DNA from: Bacteroidota bacterium
GTDB taxonomy: Bacteria > Bacteroidota > Bacteroidia > B-17B0 > Aurantibacillaceae
Assembly: GCA_023433205.1 (NCBI GenBank)
Contig: JAEZDS010000034.1
Span: 1-14,660 of the forward strand
Direction of reading: 5' to 3'
DNA: 14,660 nucleotides
The notes beneath the pieces are model-generated. The model ran no database searches and was not told the origin of the DNA. It was given only the letters and a program-made list of their open reading frames with translations. The position numbers and the translations under genes were made by a program. Shown here piece by piece: positions 7,538 through 14,660 of this stretch (position 1 is its first letter; every line of letters begins with the position of its first letter).

Positions 7538-8587
7538 ATGATAGATTTTTCGAGGGCCACGCTCACACATTTTACCGTTCATTTTGTTGGAAACAAAGGA
7601 TTGGGTGAAGAACTTACATTAAATGAATCAACGATCGAACTCAAAGATGAGTTTGTAAAAGAAACGCTGCTCAGGTATTTTCTATCACCGTTCAAAACCG
7701 ATATCTATCACGAATTTAAAGGCAAGATAGATATTTCGCTCGCAAGTGTGGCCAATGCCTGTGAAGATATTTTTACGACGCGGCAAAAATTTATTGAGGC
7801 CAGCCGTCAGATGGCTACCCATCTTCATAACCAGAGCATGCATCCGAAAATAAAGGGCGGAGAATTTTACACCTGTTTTTTCAAGGATGCAATGGTTGAC
7901 GGCGAACTTTGTGACGCTGTTGGATTGTTCAAGACCGAGAACAAAGAGACCTTTCTGAAGGTTTTTCAGCACATGGATAGTTTTGAGATTGACTGCGACA
8001 ACGGCATTAACATCAATAAACTCGATAAGGGTTGCCTGGTGTTTAACACCTACAAAAAAAACGGCTACTAGCTCAGCATTGTTGATACAAATAATAAGAT
8101 TGCTGAGTGCGCGCTCTACTGGGAGGAAGATTTTTTGAATGCCAAATTAAAACCCAACGCTTATTACCATACCAGAAATTTTATGGATGCCTCACGGGGT
8201 TTCTGTGAGGAGGTGCTTACCGAAGCGAACAACGTTGAGAAGCAGGACCAGATGATGATGCTTAACCGCAGCACCGGGTACTTTAAGGAGAAAGACAAGT
8301 TCAATATCCGCGATTTTGAAAAAGAGGTTTTGGTGCAGCCAGAGGTTATAGAGCCCTTTAACGACTACCGCCAGGATTTTAATAAACGGCTCGATCTCAC
8401 CGCAATTGATGAGTTTGATGTGTCTCCCACCGCCGTAAAGAAGAACCAGAAGTACATGCGCAGTGTGGTTAAACTCGACAAGAATTTCCACATTTATATC
8501 CATTCAAAGCACGATTACGTTGAACGCGGTTTCGACGAAGAGCGCGGCTTAAAATACTACAAGTTGTTCTATGTGAATGAGGAGTAG
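7538..8587 (+). pseudogene. NA37 nucleoid-associated protein (NdpA/YejK-like), interrupted by an in-frame TAG
   Basis: The two open segments 7538-8071 and 8072-8587 lie in the same frame, separated only by a TAG at 8069-8071. Together they would encode about 349 residues, the usual size for NA37 proteins of Bacteroidota. The first part (177 residues) has MIDFSRATLTHFTVH, the HPKIKGGEFY block and ININKLDKGCLVFNT; the second continues LSIVDTNNK, AYYHTRNFMD, QPEVIEPFNDY, DEFDVSPTAVKK, SVVKLDKNFHIYIH and GFDEERGLKYYKLFY. The break falls in KNGY-stop-LSIVD, where relatives as I recall them have a hydrophobic residue, so one base change (for example TTG to TAG) would explain it. No frameshift or other stop is present, so the lesion is recent, a sequencing error, or a readthrough site. 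The real end of the gene is also TAG, so TAG is a stop here. The E. coli member binds DNA in the nucleoid; the role in this phylum is unclear. Confidence 0.85.
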
Positions 8588-8646
8588 GTTTTACTCCATC
8601 ATTGGGGTGAACACAGGGGCAATGAAAAATATTTATCAGACTTGCC

Positions 8647-9006
8647 TCAGGTGTCAGCTTTCCTCTTAACGATCAGCATTACATCATTCTCTAAAGGAAG
8701 ATACCCGTACTCATAACAAAACACATAGGTGTGATTGTTTTTTGTAGTACTCTGGCTGGTGTGATACGAGAAATTAAAACCTTTGTCGAGTAATTTTTGC
8801 CTGGGCACCTTGCTTACCTCTCCCTGCAGGGTACTCTCGAGGATCCGCCGGTTCCTGCGAAGGGCGTTGTTGATGTTTCTCACAAAGTTATTGGTATCGC
8901 TGTTGTTCTTGTTGTTGAACGAATTGCGGCACATATCACTGCAGAATTTTTTGTCGATCCTGCCTTTGATGGGTTCGCCGCATTCGGGACACGTGCGTTT
9001 TTCCAT
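8647..9006 (-). CDS. Small zinc-ribbon protein, conserved in Bacteroidota (DUF2116-like)
   Basis: A 119-residue protein with an N-terminal metal-binding motif C6-P-E-C9 and C22-S-D-M-C26 (CxxC-x12-CxxxC), expected to hold one zinc ion. A polar, Asn/Arg-rich stretch follows (NSFNNKNNSDTNNFVRNINNALRRNRRILE), then a conserved-looking C-terminal part (LLDKGFNFSYHTS, YVFCYEYGYLPLENDVMLIVKR). The arrangement matches a family of uncharacterised Bacteroidota proteins often labelled Zn-ribbon or DUF2116; that label is from memory. There is no signal peptide or membrane segment, so it should be cytoplasmic. The basic helix and zinc knuckle fit nucleic-acid or protein binding, but no function is known. 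It lies downstream of purK on the same strand after a 182-nt gap, and converges on the NA37 gene. Confidence 0.85.
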   Translation of the reverse strand: MEKRTCPECGEPIKGRIDKKFCSDMCRNSFNNKNNSDTNNFVRNINNALRRNRRILESTLQGEVSKVPRQKLLDKGFNFSYHTSQSTTKNNHTYVFCYEYGYLPLENDVMLIVKRKADT

Positions 9007-9188
9007 TTTCCGGGTGGTTACTTTAGCGCCTTTCTACTTTTTGTGTGAAACGGCAAGTAAAAATAACAAATCTCTGCCAAAAAAACACATAGTCTACAGC
9101 AGCACAGCATACACATGGGGAACAACCGGCATCCAAATGTAAAACCTAAGTGCCATCAGGTACCGGGGGTGTTTTGCAAGCGAATTCT

Positions 9189-10328
9189 CTACGCCACAAC
9201 CCGCAAACTTCTCTTAACCAGTCGTGCTTTTTGCCGGGCTTTCTGAATATCATCATCCACTATGGTTACATGTCCCATCTTGCGGAACGGTTTGGTTAAT
9301 GCTTTACCGTAAAGATGAACATACACGCCGCTGAATTTCAGAACATCGTCAAGTCCTTCGTAAACAGCCTCTCCTTCATATCCCTGCTCGCCCAGCAGAT
9401 TAACCATTACGCCGGCCTGGATTACCGATGTGTCACCTAGCGGAAGGTTAAGGATTGCACGCAAATGCTGTTCAAACTGTGAGGTAATATTTGCTTCAAT
9501 AGTGTGGTGCCCGCTGTTATGTGGTCTGGGCGCAATTTCATTAACCAGCAGCCTTCCATCTCTTGTTAAAAAGAGCTCAACTGCCAGCAATCCAACAATA
9601 CCAAGTTTTTCGGCAACCAAACAGGCAAGTTGAGTGGCTTCTTTTTCTATGACCTTTTTTATATTGGCAGGACTGTATAAAAATTCCACCAGGTTTGCTT
9701 CAGCACTAAATTCACAGTCAACCACAGGAAACGCTTTGGTTTCACCCCTTTCATTCCTGGCCACAAGCACCGCAAGCTCTTTTTCAAAATCAACAAGTCT
9801 TTCAAGAACACTTGGCTCGTTAAAGGCCCGCTCAAGTTTTTCCGGAGAGGTAAGCCTTGTAACGCCTTTGCCGTCGTAACCGCCTTTTCTGAGTTTTTGG
9901 AAAAAAGGAAAAAATCCCGCGTATTTGCTGATCTGCTCCTTGTTTTCAACCAGAAAAAAATCTGCACTGGGAATGTTGTTGCGCTGATAAAACATTTTCT
10001 GACTGCCCTTGTCCTGTATCAGTTCAATGATATGGGGCTGTGGAAAAACCTTTTTTCCTTCTTTCTCAAGTTTTTTTAGTGCCTCAACGTTTACATTCTC
10101 AATTTCAATGGTGATTAGATCCTTGTCTTTACCGAAATTATAAACCGTGTCGAAATCAGTTAACGATCCCTGCGTAAAATTCTTTACCAGATAACGGCAT
10201 GGCGCGGCTTTGTCGGGATCGAGCACTGATACCTGAAGGTTCAGGTTAATAGACTCCTGAAGTAACATCCTCCCTAGCTGGCCTCCGCCAATAAGTCCTA
10301 TATGCAGATTCTGAATGGTCTGATTCAT
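9189..10328 (-). CDS. purK: N5-carboxyaminoimidazole ribonucleotide synthase (PurK)
   Basis: ATP-grasp enzyme of de novo purine synthesis that converts AIR, ATP and bicarbonate to N5-CAIR, the substrate of PurE. The 379-residue protein fits the family. The N-terminal domain opens with IGLIGGGQLGRML (10-22). The ATP-grasp region includes TIEIENVNVEAL (73-84), GYDGKGV (150-156, the flexible glycine-rich loop) and the metal- and substrate-binding signature N263-E-I-A-P-R-P-H-N-S-G-H-H-T-I-E-A-N280, all intact. The C-terminal domain ends at KRSLRVVA. The ATG at 10328 puts the conserved glycine-rich strand about 10 residues from the N-terminus, as usual. No purE is adjacent in the window. It is divergent from the M28 peptidase gene with 99 nt between. 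Confidence 0.96.
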   Translation of the reverse strand: MNQTIQNLHIGLIGGGQLGRMLLQESINLNLQVSVLDPDKAAPCRYLVKNFTQGSLTDFDTVYNFGKDKDLITIEIENVNVEALKKLEKEGKKVFPQPHIIELIQDKGSQKMFYQRNNIPSADFFLVENKEQISKYAGFFPFFQKLRKGGYDGKGVTRLTSPEKLERAFNEPSVLERLVDFEKELAVLVARNERGETKAFPVVDCEFSAEANLVEFLYSPANIKKVIEKEATQLACLVAEKLGIVGLLAVELFLTRDGRLLVNEIAPRPHNSGHHTIEANITSQFEQHLRAILNLPLGDTSVIQAGVMVNLLGEQGYEGEAVYEGLDDVLKFSGVYVHLYGKALTKPFRKMGHVTIVDDDIQKARQKARLVKRSLRVVA

Positions 10329-10339
10329 GTTTTGACTGG

Positions 10340-10347
10340 CAAAAATA
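10340..10347 (-). promoter_or_regulatory. Probable -7 element for purK
   Basis: Minus-strand TATTTTTG is a full TAnnTTTG match. A TTTG lies upstream (10372-10375) but 24 nt away, longer than usual. The start would fall within a few bases of the ATG at 10328, giving a very short leader. Confidence 0.35.
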
Positions 10348-10427
10348 CGATTTCGCCGGTCTATGTCCTCGCAAAGTACTTTTTTTTGCGCATCTCCGGC
10401 TCAGCGCAAAATATTACTTTTAGGTCC

Positions 10428-11651
10428 ATGAGAACTTTTTGTTTGTTAACAGCCTTTTTAGTTTTTGACATTAGCAGCGTTGCGCAGGTATTTGATGCGG
10501 CTGTAATAAGGAAACACGTTGAATATCTGGCTTCCGACGAGCTCGAAGGCAGAGGCACTTCTTCAAAGGGCGAAGAACTGGCAGCAGCATATATTATCAG
10601 CGAATTTAAACAGCTGGGATTGATCCCGCTGAGGGGTGATTACAGGCGGCCGTTCAGGTACAGAGCAAGAGTAAATCCTCACGACACCGCGACTGCCGGT
10701 GAAGAAAAAACCGCGCATAATGTGGTTGCTTATCTCGACAATGGTGCCAAAGAGCACATCGTAATAGGCGCGCATTACGACCATCTTGGACTGGGACACG
10801 ATCACAACAGTCTTGCCGCTAATCCTGAAGGGCAAATCCACAACGGCGCCGACGATAACGGCAGCGGCACCGCCGGTGTTTTAGAACTGGCCAGGTATTT
10901 TACATCCAACAACCGGCTTGAACCTTATAATTTTATTTTTATTTGTTTCAGCGGTGAAGAACTGGGGTTGCTCGGGTCCAAAAAATGGTGTGAAGATCCG
11001 GATGTAGACCTTTCATCCATCAATTATATGGTAAATATGGACATGATAGGCCGCCTGAATGATTCTACAAAGAAGCTGATTGTTTATGGCGTAGGAACCT
11101 CCCCTCATTTTGTGCCTATTCTGGATTCAGTCACAACCCCGCTGGTTCTAAAAAAAGACAGCAGCGGCATTGGCCCCAGCGATCAGACCAGTTTTTACCT
11201 GAAAAATATTCCCGTACTGCATTTTTTTACCGGGCAGCACAGCGATTATCATAAACCTGGCGACGATGCTGATAAACTTAATTACAAAGGGCAGGCAGAG
11301 GTGCTTTATTTTATTGCAAAAGTGGTGGAAGAAACATTCCTTTATGGTAAAATGCCTTTCAGTAAAACCCGAAATCCCGATTCAGGAAAGGTCTCTTTTA
11401 AAGTTACGCTTGGCGTGATGCCAGATTATACCTATGATGGTAAAGGTATGAGGATCGACGGTGTAACCGATGACCGCCCTGCAGCCAAAGCAGGATTGCT
11501 GGCAGGAGACATCATTGTCAAGCTGGGAGATGATGAAATTAAGGATATTCATGCCTACATGAAGGCTCTTTCCAGATTTAAGAAAGGAGACAGCACTACC
11601 GTTGAGGTTGAGAGAAAAAGAAAGATCAGAAAATTTAATATTACCTTTTAA
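10428..11651 (+). CDS. Secreted M28 zinc metallopeptidase with C-terminal PDZ domain
   Basis: Probable exported aminopeptidase, 407 residues from the ATG at 10428. That start gives a standard signal peptide (MRTFCLLTAFLVFDISSVAQ, cleavage likely after SVA); a longer reading from 10302 would overlap purK and bury it, so it is rejected. The M28 fold carries the two-zinc set: His116 (GAHYDHLG), Asp143 (GADDNGSG), catalytic Glu177 with ligand Glu178 (SGEELGLLGS), Asp205 (NMDMIGR) and His275 (HSDYHKPGDDADKLNY). All are present, so activity is likely. A PDZ domain (about 322-407, with GMRIDGVTDDRPAAKAGLLAGDII) closes the protein and may bind peptide C-termini. M28-PDZ architectures are known in Bacteroidota. 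Substrate is unknown; export suggests a role in periplasmic peptide breakdown. The DUF2147 gene follows on the same strand after 71 nt. Confidence 0.93.
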   Translation: MRTFCLLTAFLVFDISSVAQVFDAAVIRKHVEYLASDELEGRGTSSKGEELAAAYIISEFKQLGLIPLRGDYRRPFRYRARVNPHDTATAGEEKTAHNVVAYLDNGAKEHIVIGAHYDHLGLGHDHNSLAANPEGQIHNGADDNGSGTAGVLELARYFTSNNRLEPYNFIFICFSGEELGLLGSKKWCEDPDVDLSSINYMVNMDMIGRLNDSTKKLIVYGVGTSPHFVPILDSVTTPLVLKKDSSGIGPSDQTSFYLKNIPVLHFFTGQHSDYHKPGDDADKLNYKGQAEVLYFIAKVVEETFLYGKMPFSKTRNPDSGKVSFKVTLGVMPDYTYDGKGMRIDGVTDDRPAAKAGLLAGDIIVKLGDDEIKDIHAYMKALSRFKKGDSTTVEVERKRKIRKFNITF

Positions 11652-11722
11652 ATCACCTCTGCTTGCCTAAATGGCCAGAAATTGAAACAATAATTTTTAA
11701 ATCATAAATTAAACCTGCAACA

Positions 11723-12166
11723 ATGAAGTCAATTCTTTTAGTAATGGTGTTTTTTTTCGGGTCTGTGCAATTGCATGCCCAGAGTGCCGAAGCCGATAGG
11801 GTGCTTGGTACCTGGCTGGTTGGCAGCGGTAAGGGGCACATCAAAATTACAAAGTATGGTGATAAATACGGCGGCAAACTGGTGTGGATGAAAGAACCCA
11901 ATGATGCCAGTGGAAATCCCAAGCTCGATGATAAAAATCCTGATCCTCAAAAACGAAAAAACACCAAGCTGGGAATTAATAACCTGCTGGGCTTTACTTA
12001 CGAAGGAAATGGCGAATACGGGAACGGAACAATTTACGATCCTGAGAACGGTAAAACCTATAAGTGCGTGATGGAGCTTGTAGATGATAACACGCTTAAG
12101 GTGCGCGGCTACGTTGGTTTTACGCTGATCGGACGCACCGATACCTGGACCCGCGTAAAAGAGTGA
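11723..12166 (+). CDS. Secreted DUF2147 family protein
   Basis: A 147-residue protein with a clear signal peptide (MKSILLVMVFFFGSVQLHAQ, cleavage near LHA-Q). The mature part has the DUF2147 hallmarks: an early VLGTWLVGSGKGHIKITKYGDKYGGKLVWM, a central GINNLLGFTYEGNGEYGNGTIYDPENGKTYKCVMEL and a terminal LKVRGYVGFTLIGRTDTWTRV. The family is thought to form a small beta-barrel-like fold in the periplasm or outer envelope; no enzymatic role is established and no catalytic residues can be named. The ATG at 11723 is preceded by an A-rich region typical of this genome. Its stop lies 3 nt from the stop of the convergent DUF4293 gene, with no terminator visible between them. Confidence 0.92.
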   Translation: MKSILLVMVFFFGSVQLHAQSAEADRVLGTWLVGSGKGHIKITKYGDKYGGKLVWMKEPNDASGNPKLDDKNPDPQKRKNTKLGINNLLGFTYEGNGEYGNGTIYDPENGKTYKCVMELVDDNTLKVRGYVGFTLIGRTDTWTRVKE

Positions 12167-12169
12167 TCC

Positions 12170-12625
12170 TTACCTGATCCTGTCGGCACTCTTCAGCAGC
12201 TCAATATCTTTCTTAATAAACCGCGCAGCTAACAAAGCACCCATAGTTCCAAGAATTCCTATTATCACTGCGTAATAGTTTACACCCACACTTGCGGGGG
12301 TATCAGCGCCTTCAACAAACGGACAGAAAGCCATCATAAGGGTAAGCACAAGCCACAGAAAACTGAGGACAAAACTTAGTTTGCGCTGCATAGCACGGTG
12401 CCTGTATATAAAAACAGTAACAAAAGCCAGAATCATTCCTGAAAAATTAAGAAAGATCGCAGCCCAGTGCCCCGGCGTGCTGCTGAAACCCGCGGCTGTG
12501 ATTGGCAGCAGATAAACATCAGTAACAGTATCTCCTGCAAGAATTTGCGCGCAGGGCACGAACATCAGCACCAGGCCTAACAAAACAAGCTGGAACAGAA
12601 ATAAGGATTGTACTCTTTGTATCAT
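12170..12625 (-). CDS. DUF4293 family membrane protein
   Basis: A 151-residue integral membrane protein with about four hydrophobic segments (near 8-28, 54-75, 83-103 and 116-136). It starts MIQRVQSLFLF and ends with FIKKDIELLKSADRIR, the conserved N- and C-terminal blocks of DUF4293, a family of unknown function largely confined to Bacteroidota. The ATG at 12625 gives the standard MIQR start. It is 23 nt downstream of the 512-residue unknown gene on the same strand and is probably the last gene of a miaA-led transcription unit. Its stop is 3 nt from that of the convergent DUF2147 gene. Confidence 0.92.
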   Translation of the reverse strand: MIQRVQSLFLFQLVLLGLVLMFVPCAQILAGDTVTDVYLLPITAAGFSSTPGHWAAIFLNFSGMILAFVTVFIYRHRAMQRKLSFVLSFLWLVLTLMMAFCPFVEGADTPASVGVNYYAVIIGILGTMGALLAARFIKKDIELLKSADRIR

Positions 12626-12648
12626 GGTCTCAAAATTTGATAGTGAAT

Positions 12649-14187
12649 TTACCAGGTGCCTTTTTCGAAAACTAATTTTCCGTCGGCCCCTTCGTGTATC
12701 AGCACAAAACTACTATAATTGAGAAGGAAAAGCCGGGGAAATTCACTTTTTTTTAGTGTAACAACAGGTTTAACAGCAAGAATGTTATTTTCAATAACCG
12801 TTTGCCCGAAACTGATACTGCCCCTGGCTGTTTCTGTTTTTGCAAGCAACCAAACCGACTGCGGTCCGACTTTTTTGAATCCTTTTTTTACAGGAAAAGG
12901 AAGGTCTGCATGATTGAAGTAGGTGGCACCCAAACTGTCTGTACACAGCTGTCCGTTCATTCTTTTTTTGTCCAGCATATACAGCCAGCTCTCAATGGCT
13001 TTATTGCTGCTGATGACGTTTTTTTCAAACAGCACATTTTTATCCTGATCATTTATCCTGAATACCACAGTGTTGCAATAATTAAAACATCTTTGCCCTG
13101 GCTCTGCTATATAAAGATCTGTCTGAACCTCAATGCCTGTTCTTCCACGCGCCGCGCTTTCAAAGCTGAGATTAAAAACGGGTGATTGTTTGGCAGCGCC
13201 ACGTTTGGTTTCTGTAACCGGCACAGTAAACACCTTTCGTTTACTTACATAGCTGAATGAATCAAGCTCCAGAAAATATAACTGATGGTATCCGGCAGTG
13301 CCGGCGCTTTTTAAGGGATTTATACATTCCCCTATGAGTATTAGCCGCTTGTGAAGGATGTCATTTAGCGCTACTCCCGGCAGATAGCTTAAAGTTTCGT
13401 TTTTGGCGTTCAGTTTGGTGCCTTTTAACAGAGCGCCATCTGCGGCATTTATTTTCAGCAGCCATTGTCCTTTTTTAGCGCCGCTTTCTATTTCCGTGAA
13501 AACGTGTACCGTGCTTTTGTCTGCTGATACAATCTTTGCAAAACCAATGTTCTTTCTGTCGAAAGGATGCTGCCACAAAAGTTGATAATCAAAATTTTGT
13601 TTGTGATCCCTTAACTTGAAACAGTTCAGGTAAAACTGCCGTCCACTGCTGTCGCCGCTGGTTTTGATACTGTACACAATGTCGCCGGCATAAAATGGCC
13701 GGGCGCCTAGCATGGCGCTGTTATTCAGTCTGGAAATTTCGGTTTTTTCAACCAGTGCGGTAAGAGAGAGGTCTTCCGCCAACCTTATGGTTTTTACCTG
13801 ATTCTGACCTTTTTTCTGAAGATACAGATTTAAGTGTCCATGAAGTGTGTCGGAATACAGCCGTAAATAAAATTCAGCTTTGTCCTTTCCCAGAGGAATA
13901 AACGCACTGTCTTTTTTATGTAGATAACTGTCATACCTGTAACAGAGGAGCCCGGCGGACCCCGTGCTGTCGGTAAGGCCATAAACGTATAAATGCTGCC
14001 GGAACATCTGGGCATCGCCATTGCGGAGCGAGGTGGCGACAGACTGGCTTTTTACACTTAAATGAATGGTCAGTATTGGAATAAGCTGGTAAACCCGGAT
14101 GTTGATTTTTGTTCTCAGCCCGGATAATGACGGGAGGTGTGACAATGCTATTGCTTTTATTCGTGCCAGGGGATAAAATTTTGTCAT
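12649..14187 (-). CDS. Unrecognised, probably secreted 512-residue protein
   Basis: I do not recognise a family. The start ATG at 14187 overlaps the miaA stop as ATGA, indicating translational coupling. With that start, residues 1-30 are basic and mildly polar and a hydrophobic stretch follows (VYQLIPILTIHLSV, about 33-46), then SQSVATSL, so an export signal seems to sit unusually deep. A shorter start at a TTG (codon 15) or CTG (codon 24, giving LRTKINIRVYQLI) would make an ordinary signal peptide. The rest is rich in short alternating hydrophobic/polar strands (for example KGQWLLKINAADGALLKGTKL, HQLYFLELDSFSYVSKRKVF), which fits an all-beta, possibly propeller-like, envelope protein; this is inference. 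Few cysteines, no obvious catalytic motif, no C-terminal sorting domain seen. DUF4293 follows after 23 nt. Confidence 0.8.
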   Translation of the reverse strand: MTKFYPLARIKAIALSHLPSLSGLRTKINIRVYQLIPILTIHLSVKSQSVATSLRNGDAQMFRQHLYVYGLTDSTGSAGLLCYRYDSYLHKKDSAFIPLGKDKAEFYLRLYSDTLHGHLNLYLQKKGQNQVKTIRLAEDLSLTALVEKTEISRLNNSAMLGARPFYAGDIVYSIKTSGDSSGRQFYLNCFKLRDHKQNFDYQLLWQHPFDRKNIGFAKIVSADKSTVHVFTEIESGAKKGQWLLKINAADGALLKGTKLNAKNETLSYLPGVALNDILHKRLILIGECINPLKSAGTAGYHQLYFLELDSFSYVSKRKVFTVPVTETKRGAAKQSPVFNLSFESAARGRTGIEVQTDLYIAEPGQRCFNYCNTVVFRINDQDKNVLFEKNVISSNKAIESWLYMLDKKRMNGQLCTDSLGATYFNHADLPFPVKKGFKKVGPQSVWLLAKTETARGSISFGQTVIENNILAVKPVVTLKKSEFPRLFLLNYSSFVLIHEGADGKLVFEKGTW

Positions 14188-14660
14188 TTTATTATTTCTT
14201 CAATGTATGAGATGATCTTCCCTGCCTCGCCTGGGCCAAACTCTGTAAAGTTATCCCTGTTACGGAACCATGTGAGCTGACGTTTGGCGTAATTCCTCGT
14301 GTGCTGTTTTATCTTGTTTACTGCTTCACTAAGAGTTGTTTTACCTTCAAGAAACTCAAATAGCTCTTTATACCCCACTGTTTTCAACGCGTTAAGGTGT
14401 CGCCGGTTAAAAAGTTCTTTCGCCTCTTCCAGCAAACCCGCGGCCATCATATCTTCAGTGCGCTGGTTGATCCGTTTGTATAATTCTTCGCGCGGGGGCG
14501 TTATCAGCAGTTTAATAGGTTCAAAGTCTCTTTCGTTTTTCTTTTTTTTCAGAAAGTCAGAATAAGGTTTTCCGGTGTGAAGCGAAACTTCCAGAGCCCT
14601 GATCAGCCGCTGGGGATTATTGATATCACTGCCAGAAAAATAGGCGGGGTCGTGGGGTTT
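14184..14660 (-). CDS. miaA: tRNA dimethylallyltransferase (MiaA), N-terminus beyond window
   Basis: Transfers a dimethylallyl group to A37 of tRNAs reading codons that begin with U. The C-terminal 158 residues are present; the reading frame runs open to the right edge, so the P-loop and N-terminal half are outside. The visible part has D-I-N-N-P-Q-R-L-I-R-A-L-E-V, the family hallmark, then TGKPYSDF, PPREELYKRINQRTEDMMAAGLLEEA, LNALKTVGYKELFEFLEG and HTRNYAKRQLTWFRNRDNF, all typical of MiaA. An internal ATG at 14450 is not the start. The TGA stop overlaps the ATG of the next gene as ATGA. Confidence 0.96.
   Translation of the reverse strand, partial: KPHDPAYFSGSDINNPQRLIRALEVSLHTGKPYSDFLKKKKNERDFEPIKLLITPPREELYKRINQRTEDMMAAGLLEEAKELFNRRHLNALKTVGYKELFEFLEGKTTLSEAVNKIKQHTRNYAKRQLTWFRNRDNFTEFGPGEAGKIISYIEEIIK

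Noticed and set aside
7538..8587. Reading TAG as a reassigned sense codon
   Set aside because: The same gene ends in TAG at 8585-8587 right at the normal C-terminus of the family, so TAG acts as a stop in this genome.
8783..9142. 119-codon plus-strand open frame over the zinc-ribbon gene
   Set aside because: The minus-strand frame carries the zinc motif and family features; the plus-strand product is low-complexity and matches nothing.
9007..9188. 182-nt gap between the zinc-ribbon gene and purK searched for a promoter, RNA or terminator
   Set aside because: Only a TATTTTTA-like site with 12-nt spacing to the next TTTG was found; no stem with a T-tract and no small open frame with support.
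10302..10427. Upstream extension of the M28 peptidase reading frame
   Set aside because: It would overlap the purK start on the other strand and bury a good signal peptide; the ATG at 10428 fits better.

Overview
The window looks like chromosomal housekeeping DNA from a member of the Bacteroidota; family and genus cannot be fixed from sequence alone. The evidence is a long signal peptidase I with a hydrophobic N-terminal extension of the Bacteroidota type, a DUF4293 membrane protein, a CxxC zinc-ribbon protein and an NA37 nucleoid-associated protein in Bacteroidota-like form, A-rich start regions mostly without Shine-Dalgarno sequences, and several promoters of the phylum's TTTG / TAnnTTTG type. 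No transposase, integrase, CRISPR array, tRNA, rRNA or phage gene was found. No gene-free stretch exceeds about 210 bases.

Layout from left to right. Positions 1-2309 (minus strand) hold a signal peptidase pair: a full-length lepB followed by an overlapping paralogue that runs off the left edge and has lost both catalytic residues. From 2310, thrS is divergent to lepB, with a clear promoter and a small leader hairpin. It is followed by infC, which starts at an ATC codon behind a strong Shine-Dalgarno sequence and ends at a bidirectional terminator; the usual rpmI and rplT do not follow. A tail-specific S41 protease (minus) converges on infC and diverges from an NA37-family gene (7538-8587) that is cut in two by one in-frame TAG. 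Next come a small zinc-ribbon protein and purK (both minus). A secreted M28 aminopeptidase with a PDZ domain and a secreted DUF2147 protein lie on the plus strand. The right end is a minus-strand cluster: miaA (cut by the right edge), an unrecognised 512-residue protein coupled to it by an ATGA overlap, and DUF4293.

Functionally the window combines protein export and envelope proteolysis (LepB, its dead paralogue, the S41 protease, the M28 peptidase), translation (ThrRS, IF3, MiaA), purine synthesis (PurK) and several unknowns. No new multi-gene system is evident. The observations most worth checking are the catalytically dead signal peptidase paralogue, the amber-interrupted NA37 gene, and the ATC-initiated infC separated from rpmI-rplT.
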